From assembly GCF_900104955.1 (NCBI RefSeq), contig NZ_FNSI01000001.1, positions 1,956,001 to 2,020,000 on the forward strand: a stretch of 64,000 nucleotides of DNA, written 5' to 3'. Of this stretch, positions 35,448-43,790 are shown piece after piece. The notes beneath the pieces were generated by a model. The model was not told where the DNA came from. It saw only the letters and a list, made by a program, of their open reading frames with translations, and ran no database searches. The translations under genes and the position numbers were made by a program. The stretch is from Beijerinckia sp. 28-YEA-48 (GTDB lineage: Bacteria; Pseudomonadota; Alphaproteobacteria; Rhizobiales; Beijerinckiaceae). Within the stretch, counting starts at the first letter, position 1; every line of letters starts with the position of its first letter.

Positions 35448-36473
35448 ATGCGCACAGCCGCCATCGGCTTAATCGTCGTTGCTCTCGCAGCTGGCACAGC
35501 CAAAGCTCAGTCACCAGAAGACTTCTACCGTAACAAGACGATCGACTTCATCGTTCCCACATCGCCTGGCGGCGATTACGATCTGCGCTCGCGTCTGGTC
35601 GCGCGTCATTATCCGCGTCTCATGCCCGGCAATCCGAATGTGGTCGTGCGCAACATGCCCGGCGGCCTTGGCGTCGCAGCGGCGAACTGGGTGGCGAAAG
35701 TGGCGCCGCGCGACGGCACCGTCCTGCACATGATCTTCCAGAACATGCCGACCCTTCAGGCCATCGGCGCCAAGGAAGTTCAATTCGACGTGCGCCAGTT
35801 CGGCTGGATCGGCAATACGACGAACACACCCAATGTCATCAACTCCTGGCATTCGACCGGCATCAACAAGATCGAAGATGTTTATAACAAGGAACTCGTC
35901 GTCGGCGCGCCGGGCGCGGCTTCAAGCTCCTATGTTTATCCCGCAGCTATGAACGCGCTGCTCGGCACGAAGTTCCGTATCGTCACCGGTTATCCCGGCG
36001 GCAATGACGTGAACCTCGCTATGGAAAAAGGCGAGGTCGGTGGGCGCGGTTCCAACTCCTGGGCGTCGTGGAAGAGCGGCCATCCGCATTGGCTGGCGGA
36101 GAGGAAGATTAATATCCTTGTGCAGATCGGTCTCGAACGCGCGCCTGACCTGCCCAACGTGCCGCTGATCTGGGAACTGGCGAAGAACGATGAAGATCGC
36201 GCCGTGCTGAAATTCATCTCCTCCGACATCGGCATGTCACGCTCGGTCATCACCACGCCGGGCGTACCGGCGGAACGGCTGGCGGCATTGCGCGCCACCT
36301 TCGACAAGATGATGAAAGATCCGGAATTCCTGGCCGAGGCCGCGAAGACCAAGATGGACATCAGTCCGTCAACAGCGGCACAGACCCAGGCCGCGGCGGA
36401 ATCCATGCTCGACGCGCCGCCGCAAGTGATCGCGCGCGCCAAGGCGTTGATCGAGGGGCCGGCGACGAGATAA
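35448..36473 (+). CDS. Bug-family tripartite tricarboxylate transporter binding protein
   Basis: Periplasmic receptor of 341 residues. A signal peptide is clear (MRTAAIGLIVVALAAGTAKA, cleavage before QSPED). The Bug block is divergent: FIVPTSPGGDYDLRSRLVAR, then VVRNMPGGLG. GGAAGGAAA precedes ATG 35448; upstream in-frame codons lack the signal sequence. It stands alone, divergent from the acyl-CoA dehydrogenase pair, so the receptor may bring in the acid that pair oxidises. No transporter membrane genes are near. Confidence 0.9.
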   Translation: MRTAAIGLIVVALAAGTAKAQSPEDFYRNKTIDFIVPTSPGGDYDLRSRLVARHYPRLMPGNPNVVVRNMPGGLGVAAANWVAKVAPRDGTVLHMIFQNMPTLQAIGAKEVQFDVRQFGWIGNTTNTPNVINSWHSTGINKIEDVYNKELVVGAPGAASSSYVYPAAMNALLGTKFRIVTGYPGGNDVNLAMEKGEVGGRGSNSWASWKSGHPHWLAERKINILVQIGLERAPDLPNVPLIWELAKNDEDRAVLKFISSDIGMSRSVITTPGVPAERLAALRATFDKMMKDPEFLAEAAKTKMDISPSTAAQTQAAAESMLDAPPQVIARAKALIEGPATR

Positions 36474-36480
36474 AGCGCTC

Positions 36481-36526
36481 CGGTGTCATTCCCGACGCGG
36501 CGAAGGCGCGAGCGGGGATGACACCG
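36481..36526. repeat. short REP-like hairpin, related to 23688-23820
   Basis: CGGTGTCATTCCCG and CGGGGATGACACCG form a nearly perfect inverted repeat around a GC-rich loop. It has the same ends as the larger element at 23688 but lacks its middle. It lies 8 bases after the Bug gene stop, between convergent genes, and could also serve as a transcription end signal. Confidence 0.75.
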
Positions 36527-36556
36527 AGATTTTCAATAGCCTGCAACGCTCTGCCA

Positions 36557-37552
36557 TCAAACCCGCGCGAACTTACCCATCGCGCGATGCTCGGAGGTGA
36601 TCTTGCGCACCGTGCCAGTGGCAGAGCGATAGATCACCGTCTCCGTCTCGACGATGTCGCCGGTCCATTTGACGCCGCGCAGCAAAGCACCGTCGGTGAC
36701 ACCCGTGGCGCAAACGATGACATTGCCTGATGCAAGCTCGGTCATGTCGTATTTCTTCTTCGGATCCTTGACGCCCATCTTGTAGGCGCGCTGGCGCTTC
36801 TCTTCGGTGTCGATGACGAGACGGCCCTGCATCTGGCCGCCGACACAACGCAAGGCGCCCGCCGCCAGCACGCCTTCGGGCGCGCCGCCGGTGCCGATAT
36901 ACATATCGATACCCGTGCTCGCCGCCTGAGCGGTGAAGATGACGCCCGCCACATCACCATCGGTGATCATGCGGATGCTCGCGCCAGCCTTACGGCAGGC
37001 GGCGATAAGGGCGGCGTGGCGCGGACGATCGAGGATGAGCACGGTGATGTCGCCTGGCTTCACGCCCTTGGCTTTGGCGAGTGCCCGTACATTCTCTTCC
37101 GGCGTCTTGTCGAGATCGACGACGCCCGTGGGATAGCCAGGCCCGATGGCGATCTTTTCCATATAGACGTCGGGTGCGTTGAGCAGCGAGCCGGCATTGG
37201 CGATGGCCATCACGGCGATGGAGCCTGGCATGTCCTTGGCGCACAGGGTCGTGCCCTCAAGCGGATCGACGGCAATGTCGACGGCCGGACCTGTACCGGT
37301 GCCGACCTTCTCGCCGATGAACAGCATCGGCGCTTCATCGCGCTCGCCTTCGCCGATGACGATGGTGCCGTTGATCGGCAGGCGATTGAGTTCGCGGCGC
37401 ATGGCGTCGACCGCCGCCTGGTCCGCCGCCTTCTCGTCGCCGCGACCGCGCCATTCCGCCGCCGCGACAGCCGCTCGTTCAGTCACCCGGACAAACTCGA
37501 ACGCCAGCATGCGATCGATAATGTCCTGCTCCTTGATGACCAATTCCACCAT
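36557..37552 (-). CDS. glpX: class II fructose-1,6-bisphosphatase
   Basis: Gluconeogenic enzyme of 331 residues removing the 1-phosphate of fructose 1,6-bisphosphate in the cytoplasm with metal. Family features are KAADQAAVDAMR (metal site near 62), NGTIVIGEGERDEAP near 80, DIAVDPLEGTTL near 115 and YIGTGGAPEGVLAAG near 218. AAGGAG lies before the ATG. It follows hom with 41 bases between, the usual order in Rhizobiales. The normal downstream gene recJ is absent; a REP-like hairpin and a convergent Bug gene follow. Confidence 0.96.
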   Translation of the reverse strand: MVELVIKEQDIIDRMLAFEFVRVTERAAVAAAEWRGRGDEKAADQAAVDAMRRELNRLPINGTIVIGEGERDEAPMLFIGEKVGTGTGPAVDIAVDPLEGTTLCAKDMPGSIAVMAIANAGSLLNAPDVYMEKIAIGPGYPTGVVDLDKTPEENVRALAKAKGVKPGDITVLILDRPRHAALIAACRKAGASIRMITDGDVAGVIFTAQAASTGIDMYIGTGGAPEGVLAAGALRCVGGQMQGRLVIDTEEKRQRAYKMGVKDPKKKYDMTELASGNVIVCATGVTDGALLRGVKWTGDIVETETVIYRSATGTVRKITSEHRAMGKFARV

Positions 37553-37593
37553 TGAACGCTCCTTGTGAACGCTCCGTGCTGGATCAGACAGAG

Positions 37594-38904
37594 CTATTTA
37601 CGCTCGATGCGAATGACTTGCGGATGGCCGACAATGTAACCGTCGCTCAATGCCGCATCCAGAGCCGCGCGGATATTCGCTTCGGTAGTGGCATAGGTCA
37701 GCAGTACCACCGTGACAGGATCGCCGCTTGACGCGCCGTCCCTGCCACCGCGCGGCTTCTGCATGATGCTTTCGAGCGAAATCTTGCGTTCGGCCATGCG
37801 CGTGGCAATCGCCGCCGCCGCGCCGGTGAGGTCGGCGACCGACAGGCGGATGTAATAACCGCCCTCGTGACGCTGCATCTCGCGCCGCGGCGCTTTCTGC
37901 AATTGCGCCACCGGCAGGCCGAACGGCGCCGAGCGAATGCCGCGCGCCACATCGGCGATATCGGCAACAACCGCCGAAGCCGTGGCATCGCCGCCAGCAC
38001 CAGGACCAACCAGCGTAAGTTCCTTCACCGCGTCGGCGTCGATCGTCACCGCATTGGTGACGCCCATCACCTGGGCAATCGCCGAGGTCTTCGGCACCAT
38101 GGTCGGATGAACGCGCTGCTCGATACCTTCGGCTGTGCGCTGCGCCACGCCGAGCAATTTGATGCGATAACCGAGATCATCGGCGGCGGTCAGATCCTCG
38201 AGCGTGATCTGCTCGATGCCCTCGACATGGATCGCTTCGGAATCGACAGCGACGCCGAAGGCCAGCGAGGTGAGAATGGCGAGCTTATGCGCGGTGTCGA
38301 AGCCGCCGATGTCGAAGGTCGGATCGGCTTCGGCATAACCGAGGCGTTGCGCGTCCTTCAGGCAGGCGTCGAAGGAGAGCTTCTCGAGCTCCATCCGCGA
38401 CAGGATGTAATTGCAGGTGCCATTGAGAATGCCATAGACGCGGCTGATCTCGTTGCCGGCCAGGCCCTCGCGCAAGGTCTTGACGATGGGGATGCCACCC
38501 GCGACGGAAGCCTCGAAGGCGAGCGCCACTTTCTTGGCTTCCGCCAACTGCGCCAATGCCACGCCGTGCTTAGCAAGCAGCGCCTTGTTGGCGGTAACGA
38601 CAGGCTTGCCGGCCCGAAGCGCCGCTTCGACTGCCAGGCGCGCCGGGCCCTCATCGCCACCGATCAGTTCGACGAACAGATCGATGTCCGGCGATGTGGC
38701 GAGCGCCACCGGATCATCAAACCATTTGGCGCCGTTGAGATGGATGCCGCGATCGCGCGTCCGGTCCCGGGCCGCGACGGCCACCGGCGTGATCGTGCGT
38801 CCCGTGCTGGCGGCCAGAGAATTCGCCTGCCGTTCCAGCAGTCGGACGACGGAAGCGCCCACGGTACCCAGGCCAGCAATGCCAACACGCAAGGGAGTGC
38901 TCAT
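37594..38904 (-). CDS. hom: homoserine dehydrogenase
   Basis: NAD(P)H-dependent enzyme of 436 residues converting aspartate semialdehyde to homoserine for threonine and methionine. GIAGLGTVGASVVRLL near the N-terminus is the cofactor fold. VTANKALLAKHG near 100 and GILNGTCNYILSRM near 165 are catalytic-domain blocks. A C-terminal ACT domain (YYIRLSVADLTGAAAAIA) suggests feedback control by an amino acid. I chose ATG 38904, where homology begins; the frame is open to 39009. It lies between the aminotransferase and glpX on the same strand. Confidence 0.96.
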   Translation of the reverse strand: MSTPLRVGIAGLGTVGASVVRLLERQANSLAASTGRTITPVAVAARDRTRDRGIHLNGAKWFDDPVALATSPDIDLFVELIGGDEGPARLAVEAALRAGKPVVTANKALLAKHGVALAQLAEAKKVALAFEASVAGGIPIVKTLREGLAGNEISRVYGILNGTCNYILSRMELEKLSFDACLKDAQRLGYAEADPTFDIGGFDTAHKLAILTSLAFGVAVDSEAIHVEGIEQITLEDLTAADDLGYRIKLLGVAQRTAEGIEQRVHPTMVPKTSAIAQVMGVTNAVTIDADAVKELTLVGPGAGGDATASAVVADIADVARGIRSAPFGLPVAQLQKAPRREMQRHEGGYYIRLSVADLTGAAAAIATRMAERKISLESIMQKPRGGRDGASSGDPVTVVLLTYATTEANIRAALDAALSDGYIVGHPQVIRIERK

Positions 38905-39130
38905 GAAACTATGATCCAGACAGACAGCAGGCCAAACAGCCAGGAAAAGCGAAAGCCAAGAAGCGAACAGCCAAGCGGCGCTTGTGCCCCATTTCCCCCC
39001 GCCGATCAAGGAAGCGGCGTAGCCGTGGAACGGACAAATCCCAGACTAGGCCGAGCCCCTGGCCCAGCTTTTCCACCCGCGCCTATCCGACTGATATTGA
39101 AACCATTTCAAAACACAGCGGCCGGAAACG

Positions 39131-39166
39131 AAAAAAGCGCAGACGTCGGATCGACGCCTGCGCTTT
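39131..39166 (-). terminator. rho-independent terminator after the aminotransferase gene
   Basis: On the - strand a long stem AAAGCGCAG-GCGTCG/CGACGT-CTGCGCTTT with a short loop is followed by TTTTTT. It lies about 38 bases after the aminotransferase stop, so hom probably has its own promoter in the remaining gap. Confidence 0.85.
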
Positions 39167-39203
39167 GAATGTCATCGGAGCGCCCCGAGGAGGCGCTGAC
39201 CAA

Positions 39204-40424
39204 TCAGGCGGGTTTGCGCAACTGCACGACGTTGTGCAGCGTCTGGTCGGCAGAGTCGAAGAAACGGCGAATGCCGCGCGCCGCCTGGCGGATGCGCTGC
39301 TCGTTCTCAACCACGGCAAGGCGCAGATACTTGTCGCCATGCTCGCCGAAGCCAATGCCCGGCGCGACGGCCACGTCGGCCTTTTCGATGAGCAGTTTCG
39401 AGAATTCGAGCGAGCCGAGATGGGCGAAGCGTTCCGGGATCGGCACCCAGGCGAACATCGATGCGGTCGGCGGCTCGAAGTGCCAGCCGGCCTGGCCGAA
39501 GCTCTCCACCATCACGTCGCGGCGGCGCTTATAGGTCTGGCGCATTTCCTCGATGCAATCGTCGGGGCCATTGAGGGCCGCAGCCGCCGCCACCTGGATC
39601 GGCGTATAAGCGCCGTAATCGAGATAGGACTTCACGCGCGCCAAGGCGGCGAGCAGACGCTCGTTGCCAACGGCGAAGCCCATGCGCCAGCCGGCCATGG
39701 AATAGGTCTTCGACATCGAGGTGAACTCGACCGTCACATCATTGGCGCCCGGCACCTGCAGCACGGACGGCGGCGGATTGCCGTCGAAATAGACTTCCGC
39801 ATAGGCGAGATCGGACAGAATGAAGATCTCGTGCTTCTTGGCGAAGGCGACGAGGTCTTTGTAAAAATCCAGGCTTGCGACCATCGCCGTCGGGTTGGAC
39901 GGGTAGCAAACGACCACCGCGATCGGCTTCGGCGTCGAATGCTGGATCGCCTTTTCGAGCGCCACGAAATAATCCGGCGTCGGCTCGGCAGGAACCGAGC
40001 GGACGACACCGCCCGCGATCAGGAAGCCGAAGGCGTGGATCGGATAAGACGGGTTCGGGCACAAAACCACATCGCCCGGAGCGGTGATCGCTTGGGCCAT
40101 GTTGGCGAAGCCTTCCTTGGACCCCAGAGTCGCGATGATCTGGGTGTCGGGGTTCAGCTTCACGCCGAAACGGCGCTCGTAGTAACCGGCCTGGGCCCGG
40201 CGCAAGCCGGGTATGCCCTTGGATGCGGAATAACGGTCGGTCCGCGGCTTACCCGCGGTTTCGACCAGTTTTTCGATGACATGCTTGGGAGCCGGCAAGT
40301 CCGGGTTGCCCATGCCGAGGTCGATGATATCGGCGCCGGCGTTGCGGGCCTGTGCCTTCAGGCGATTCACCTGTTCGAAGACATAGGGCGGCAGCCGGCG
40401 TACGCGATAAAAATCCTCAGACAT
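39204..40424 (-). CDS. class I/II PLP aminotransferase (alanine/LL-diaminopimelate type)
   Basis: Pyridoxal-phosphate aminotransferase of 406 residues. The Lys that binds the cofactor is in SMSKTYSMAGWRMGF near 237. NPSYPIHAFGF, YPSNPTAM and the C-terminal LRLAVVENEQRIRQA are typical. Rhizobiales homologues beside hom are labelled alanine or LL-diaminopimelate aminotransferase, and the sequence alone does not decide. The start at 40424 opens MSEDFYRVRRLPPYVF, the conserved N-terminus. It is upstream of hom and glpX on the same strand, fitting aspartate-family or alanine metabolism. Confidence 0.92.
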   Translation of the reverse strand: MSEDFYRVRRLPPYVFEQVNRLKAQARNAGADIIDLGMGNPDLPAPKHVIEKLVETAGKPRTDRYSASKGIPGLRRAQAGYYERRFGVKLNPDTQIIATLGSKEGFANMAQAITAPGDVVLCPNPSYPIHAFGFLIAGGVVRSVPAEPTPDYFVALEKAIQHSTPKPIAVVVCYPSNPTAMVASLDFYKDLVAFAKKHEIFILSDLAYAEVYFDGNPPPSVLQVPGANDVTVEFTSMSKTYSMAGWRMGFAVGNERLLAALARVKSYLDYGAYTPIQVAAAAALNGPDDCIEEMRQTYKRRRDVMVESFGQAGWHFEPPTASMFAWVPIPERFAHLGSLEFSKLLIEKADVAVAPGIGFGEHGDKYLRLAVVENEQRIRQAARGIRRFFDSADQTLHNVVQLRKPA

Positions 40425-40487
40425 CAGAGTGTTCCCGATTGGTGTGAACCCGACGACGAGCAAATCATCGCCGGATCGTCTTAAATA

Positions 40488-40955
40488 TCACTTTCTTGTA
40501 GGCGTGCCGAGACCCGTATCGCAGGTCAGCACACAGGGCATCTTTTTCGGCTGGGCCTTCTTGATCGGCGGCGCCGAAGCCGTGCCGATCTGGCCCTGGA
40601 AGCCCTTGCGGCGCGCGATCTGGTCATGGCGGCGGCGGATGGAATCGAGGTCCGCTTCCTTGGCCCTGATCTGCTCGGGGGTCAGCACCGTGCGCTTGGG
40701 CTGGTCCGGCGGGGGGCCGACCGGCACGAAATACTGCTCCCGGCCGGTCCGGCGCTCCTTCATCCAGTCCGGCGCCTCAAGCGGGGTGGTGGTCAGGCGT
40801 GGCCCTTCCATCAGCGAGTCCAGCAGGCTGGTGCTTTTTTGCGGATGGGCGGGCGCCGGTTGGCCAGCGGCTTGCTGCGCATAAGCGCCGACGCTCGCGC
40901 CGGCCAGCAGCGCCAGCGCCAGAAGGATCGATTGCGGTCTACGGTGGTTGTTCAT
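40488..40955 (-). CDS. hypothetical exported protein
   Basis: Protein of 155 residues with a signal peptide (SILLALALLAGASVGAYAQQ) and a Pro- and charge-rich mature part. A coiled segment, TPEQIRAKEADLDSIRRRHD, is near 95 and the basic C-terminus has two Cys (CVLTC). I do not recognise a family. It is leftward, 63 bases ahead of the aminotransferase start, and divergent from phaC. It may be a small periplasmic or cell-envelope protein. Confidence 0.72.
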   Translation of the reverse strand: MNNHRRPQSILLALALLAGASVGAYAQQAAGQPAPAHPQKSTSLLDSLMEGPRLTTTPLEAPDWMKERRTGREQYFVPVGPPPDQPKRTVLTPEQIRAKEADLDSIRRRHDQIARRKGFQGQIGTASAPPIKKAQPKKMPCVLTCDTGLGTPTRK

Positions 40956-41093
40956 GTCGCGAAGCTGTAGCACTGTATCTATCCATTGGGGCTTGTATGC
41001 GTACCCAACCTATTGAGAATTGACTAAAGCATTCAATATTTCCGTATTGTGGTACAATGACGGCCTCGCCCGTCGCCTTTTTCCGGTCATGAC

Positions 41094-43094
41094 ATGACGA
41101 CGCGGTCCAAAAATAAGCATTCAGGGAAGAAAAATACCGAATCCCCTCTTTTGGCGGTGACGCCGGAACCGGCGAGCCTGCCCTCAGCGGCTTCCCCGGC
41201 AACGTCGCTCGTCATCGAGGCGCAGCCCCAGCCTCCTACGGTCAAGCCCGAGGCGAATCAAGCCTTACCGGTGAAGCAAGCCTTGCAGAAGCAGGACTCG
41301 AAAGCCGGCGACGCGAACGATTTTCCGGTTCCGGACTTCGAGGCCCTGTCGCTCAACCTGGCGCGCGCCACTGAACAGACCGGCAAGGCCCTGGCCGCCT
41401 GGCTGAAGCCGTTCGAACAGGGCGAGACCGCCCCTGACACGTCCGGACAGGTGGCCGAGGCCGTGCGCACCTTTGGCGCCATCGCCGATTACTGGATGGC
41501 CGATCCGCAGAAGGCGATGAATGCACAGCAGGCACTCACCGGCTCGCTGTTCGAATTGTGGGGCTCGACCTGGAAGCGCATGTCCGGGGAACAATCCGTG
41601 CCCGTCGCGACACCCGACCCGGGCGACAAACGTTTCGCCGATCCGTCCTGGCAGGCCATGCCGGTGTTCGATTTCCTGCGGCAAGCCTATCTGATCTCGA
41701 CCCGCTGGGCGAACGACATGATCGACCAGGCAGACACCATTGATCCGGCGACCAAGGAAAAAGCCGCCTTCTATCTCCGGCAGATCTCGGGCGCCTTGTC
41801 GCCTTCGAACTTTTTGGCCACCAATCCCGAGTTGATGCGCAAGACGTTGGCGGAGAATGGCGCCAATCTGGTGCGTGGCCTGCAGATGTTCGCCGAGGAC
41901 ATCGAGGCTGGCAAAGGCAATCTGCGCATCCGCCAGGCCGATGCCTCGAAGTTCGAACTCGGTCGCGACATGGCGACGACACCGGGCAAGGTGGTCTTTC
42001 AGAACGAGCTGATCGAGCTGATCCAGTACGCGCCGGTGACGCCGACCGTGTACAAGCGGCCACTGCTCATCGTGCCACCGTGGATCAACAAGTTCTACGT
42101 GCTCGACCTCAACCCCGAGAAGAGCTTCGTGCGCTATTGCGTTCAACAGGGGCTGACGGTGTTCGTCATCTCCTGGGTCAATCCGGACGAGCGGCACGCC
42201 AGCAAAGGCTTCTCGGCCTATATCCACGAAGGCATATTCGCCGCGCTCGACGCGGTGGAGAAAGCCACCGGCGAACGTCAGGTGACGACGATCGGCTATT
42301 GCGTCGGCGGCACGCTGCTCGCCATTGCGCTCGCCCTGATGGCGCAGCTGCGCGACAACCGCGTCAGCAGCACCACGTTCTTCACGACGCAGGTGGACTT
42401 CACCGATGCCGGCGATCTCAAATGGTTCGCCGGCGCCGAGAATATCGCCGCCATCGAAAAGAAGATGATGGAACGCGGCTATCTCGACAGCGCGCAGATG
42501 GCGACCGCGTTCAACATGCTGCGGCCGAACGAATTGATCTGGCAATATGTGGTCAACAACTACATCAAGGGCGTCGATCCGGCGGCCTTCGATCTGCTCG
42601 CGTGGAATGCCGATTCCACGCGCATGCCGGCGGCCAATCATTCCTACTATCTGCGCAATTGCTATCTCGAAAACAATCTGACGCGCGGCAAGCTGGAGCT
42701 CGATGGGCGTCATCTCGATCTCAAGGACGTGAAGATCCCCGTCTACAATCTGGCGGCGAAGGAAGATCACATCGCACCGGCACGATCGGTGTTCACCGGC
42801 GCCAAATTCTTCGGCGGCCCGATGCGCTATGTGATGGCGGGCTCCGGCCATATCGCCGGCGTGGTCAATCCGCCCAACAAGCCGAAATATCAGTTCTGGA
42901 CCGGTGGCCCCGTGCAGGGCGCCTTCGAGGATTGGATCGCCCAGGCGACCGAAACCGCCGGTTCCTGGTGGCCCGACTGGATCAACTGGATCACCACCCA
43001 AGCGCCGGAAAAAGTCGAAGCGCGCGAACCAGGACAAGGCGCCCTGCCCGCGCTGCGCGAAGCGCCGGGCGAATATGTGCGGGTGAAATCCTAG
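41094..43094 (+). CDS. phaC: class I polyhydroxyalkanoate synthase
   Basis: Enzyme of 666 residues that polymerises 3-hydroxybutyryl-CoA into storage granules. The lipase-like box GYCVGGT holds the catalytic Cys near 402. Asp in AAKEDHIAPA near 560 and His in GSGHIAGVVNPP near 588 complete the triad. The N-terminal 80 residues are a low-complexity extension rich in Ala, Pro and Lys, longer than in many homologues. No strong binding site precedes the ATG. It is divergent from the exported protein gene and monocistronic. It links the beta-oxidation genes in this window to carbon storage. Confidence 0.96.
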   Translation: MTTRSKNKHSGKKNTESPLLAVTPEPASLPSAASPATSLVIEAQPQPPTVKPEANQALPVKQALQKQDSKAGDANDFPVPDFEALSLNLARATEQTGKALAAWLKPFEQGETAPDTSGQVAEAVRTFGAIADYWMADPQKAMNAQQALTGSLFELWGSTWKRMSGEQSVPVATPDPGDKRFADPSWQAMPVFDFLRQAYLISTRWANDMIDQADTIDPATKEKAAFYLRQISGALSPSNFLATNPELMRKTLAENGANLVRGLQMFAEDIEAGKGNLRIRQADASKFELGRDMATTPGKVVFQNELIELIQYAPVTPTVYKRPLLIVPPWINKFYVLDLNPEKSFVRYCVQQGLTVFVISWVNPDERHASKGFSAYIHEGIFAALDAVEKATGERQVTTIGYCVGGTLLAIALALMAQLRDNRVSSTTFFTTQVDFTDAGDLKWFAGAENIAAIEKKMMERGYLDSAQMATAFNMLRPNELIWQYVVNNYIKGVDPAAFDLLAWNADSTRMPAANHSYYLRNCYLENNLTRGKLELDGRHLDLKDVKIPVYNLAAKEDHIAPARSVFTGAKFFGGPMRYVMAGSGHIAGVVNPPNKPKYQFWTGGPVQGAFEDWIAQATETAGSWWPDWINWITTQAPEKVEAREPGQGALPALREAPGEYVRVKS

Positions 43095-43120
43095 GCGATC
43101 GCGTTCCCGCGATTTCGCCT
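43093..43120 (+). terminator. hairpin overlapping the phaC stop
   Basis: AGGCGATCGCG and CGCGATttCGCCT form a stem with a two-base bulge and a TTCC loop, followed by a T-containing stretch (GGGGTCTTTATTT). It is a plausible terminator. Confidence 0.5.
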
Positions 43121-43186
43121 GGGGTCTTTATTTCGACGCGTCTTTGTGGCGTTTGACGATTCCATCAAACTGCACGGCGCTGGGAA

Positions 43187-43732
43187 ATGAACGAAAAAGA
43201 TAAGATGCTGGCGGGCGCGCTTTACGATGCGTCCGCACCCGAGATTCAAGCCGATCAAGCAGCGACGCGCGCCTGGCTCGCGCGCTACAATGCGGCTGCG
43301 GCGCTCACCTCGGCCGAACGCCGACCGTTGTTGCGCGAGCGCTTCGGACAGGTTGGCAACAACGTCAACATTCGCCCGCCCTTCCATTGCGACTATGGCT
43401 ACAACATCACCGTCGCCGATGATGTCTTCCTCAATTTCAATTGCATCATCCTCGATGTCGTCGCGGTGACGATTGGTCAGGGCACGCAGATCGGCCCTTC
43501 GGTGCAAATCCTCACCGCCGATCATCCGCGCGACCCTGCACTACGTCAGCAAGGATTGGAATTCGGACGGCCGATTCATATCGGCGCCAATGTGTGGATC
43601 GGCGGCGGCGCGATCATTCTGCCCGGCGTCACCATTGGCGACGATGCGATCATCGGCGCCGGCAGCATCGTTACACGCGATGTTCCCGCCGGCGCGACAG
43701 TCATCGGCAATCCAGCGCGGATCAAAGCCTGA
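43187..43732 (+). CDS. maltose/galactoside O-acetyltransferase-like hexapeptide protein
   Basis: Left-handed beta-helix acetyltransferase of 181 residues transferring acetyl from acetyl-CoA to a sugar or glycoside hydroxyl. An N-terminal MEKDKMLAG-like cap (EKDKMLAGALYDASAPE) is typical of Maa/LacA/NodL relatives. Hexapeptide repeats follow (GNNVNIRPPFHCDYG, IGANVWIGGGAIILPGVTIG, VIGNPARI), and the catalytic His is in ILTADHPRD. It sits alone between phaC and the FadL-like gene. The acceptor is unknown; NodL-like activity is possible but not indicated by context. Confidence 0.9.
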   Translation: MNEKDKMLAGALYDASAPEIQADQAATRAWLARYNAAAALTSAERRPLLRERFGQVGNNVNIRPPFHCDYGYNITVADDVFLNFNCIILDVVAVTIGQGTQIGPSVQILTADHPRDPALRQQGLEFGRPIHIGANVWIGGGAIILPGVTIGDDAIIGAGSIVTRDVPAGATVIGNPARIKA

Positions 43733-43740
43733 TCAAACAA

Positions 43741-43765
43741 AAGAGCCGGGCAATGCCCGGCTCTT
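43741..43765. terminator. bidirectional terminator hairpin
   Basis: A perfect 11-base stem AAGAGCCGGGC/GCCCGGCTCTT with an AAT loop lies between the convergent acetyltransferase and FadL-like genes. Confidence 0.75.
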
Positions 43766-43790
43766 GAGTTCGTCAGTCGCTTCGTCGCTA

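Noticed and set aside
38982..40484. 500-residue open frame antisense to the aminotransferase
   Set aside because: The opposite strand encodes a complete PLP enzyme with its cofactor lysine; this frame has no family features.
41020..41050. possible phaC promoter starting TTGACT
   Set aside because: The -35-like hexamer has no good -10 at normal spacing (CGTATT at 17 bases or TATTGT at 19), so I do not list it.
41265..43037. 590-residue open frame antisense to phaC
   Set aside because: It is opposite a clear PHA synthase with all catalytic residues; GC-rich antisense frames stay open by chance.
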